Of a stretch of DNA of 6,266 nt, positions 6,093 through 6,266 are shown one piece after another; position 1 is the stretch's first letter; every line of letters begins with the position of its first letter. A program made the translations under genes and the position numbers. This DNA is from an uncultured Beijerinckiaceae bacterium. GTDB lineage: Bacteria > Pseudomonadota > Alphaproteobacteria > Rhizobiales > Beijerinckiaceae. The stretch is from the NCBI GenBank assembly GCA_937873345.1, contig CALMRL010000321.1:1-6266 (forward strand), written 5' to 3'. The notes beneath the pieces are model-generated. The model was not told where the DNA came from. It did no database searches and was given only the letters and a program-made list of their open reading frames with translations.

Positions 6093-6184
6093 AGGCATCG
6101 CCGTACCGCGGGTGGACCCGCCGCGTCATGGATGAGTCCCGTCGCCTCGCGGGGCTCGACCCGTGGCGGCAGGCGGCGCACTAG
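6089..6184 (+). CDS. Possible 31-residue ORF overlapping the sulfotransferase stop
   Basis: An ATG overlaps the sulfotransferase TGA in an ATGA arrangement, which often marks translational coupling. It opens a basic 31-codon frame with two Trp residues (MKASPYRGWTRRVMDESRRL at its start) that ends in TAG at 6182-6184. I recognise no family. The same frame is open far upstream inside the sulfotransferase gene as a GC-driven shadow, so it may simply be non-coding. I include it because of the coupling geometry only. Confidence 0.2.
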   Translation: MKASPYRGWTRRVMDESRRLAGLDPWRQAAH

Positions 6185-6186
6185 CC

Positions 6187-6266
6187 GTGCCGCAAGACCT
6201 CGAAGCTGCGCCGCCGGCCGCGCGGGGATCGGGCGCCGCGCCGATCCTCTCCGAGCACCTCCGCCT
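6187..6266 (+). CDS. Possible start of a further gene, cut by the window edge
   Basis: A GTG at 6187 opens a frame that stays open to the end of the window (26 codons, rich in Ala and Pro, ending PILSEHLR). An in-frame GTG at 6163 is an alternative start, and the frame is closed upstream by TGA at 6133-6135. No strong ribosome site is seen before either. All three forward frames are open after 6185 because of the high GC, so this rests on position and a plausible N-terminal composition alone. No function can be given. Confidence 0.3.
   Translation, partial: MPQDLEAAPPAARGSGAAPILSEHLR

Noticed and set aside
5342..6184. Forward ORF of 280 codons overlapping the sulfotransferase in another frame
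   Set aside because: Arg/Pro-rich shadow of the sulfotransferase frame; only its last 31 codons lie in an ATGA-coupled position and are listed separately with low confidence.

Overview
The window reads as part of a surface-polysaccharide (exopolysaccharide, capsule or O-antigen) biosynthesis and decoration locus. The host is a high-GC Gram-negative bacterium. An alphaproteobacterium of the Methylobacterium/Rhizobiales kind is my best guess from codon use and protein style, but no marker gene is present to fix the taxon. No tRNA, rRNA, CRISPR array, transposase or integrase was seen.

Layout from left to right. Bases 1-149 hold no gene I can assign; they may contain the tail of an upstream gene. 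Bases 150-1385 (+) encode a sugar C-methyltransferase-like protein with a degenerate zinc-binding N-terminus and a Methyltransf_14-type C-terminus. Bases 1520-2686 (+) encode a GT-A-type glycosyltransferase that is clearly AT-richer than its surroundings and carries an extra C-terminal region of about 130 residues of unknown type. Bases 2711-3379 (-) encode a class I SAM-dependent methyltransferase of the Methyltransf_24 type, convergent with the glycosyltransferase. Bases 3478-4596 (+, or from 3415) encode a GT90/CAP10-family glycosyltransferase, divergent from the methyltransferase. Bases 4812-6092 (+) encode a PAPS-dependent sulfotransferase with an appended C-terminal domain. The last 174 bases hold a possible 31-codon ORF and a possible start of a further gene, both weak.

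Taken together, the five solid genes cover two glycosyl transfers, two methylations and one sulfation. A reasonable inference is that they build and decorate the variable part of a surface glycan: a branched or deoxysugar precursor is C-methylated, GT-A and GT90 enzymes add residues, and methyl and sulfate groups cap or modify the chain. The patchwork of base composition, the single gene on the opposite strand and the loose spacing between genes suggest assembly by repeated horizontal exchange, not one ancient operon. No gene is an unknown defence or mobile system. The least ordinary items are the two fused C-terminal domains and a compact pair of interlocked inverted repeats near the 3' end of the AT-rich glycosyltransferase gene.
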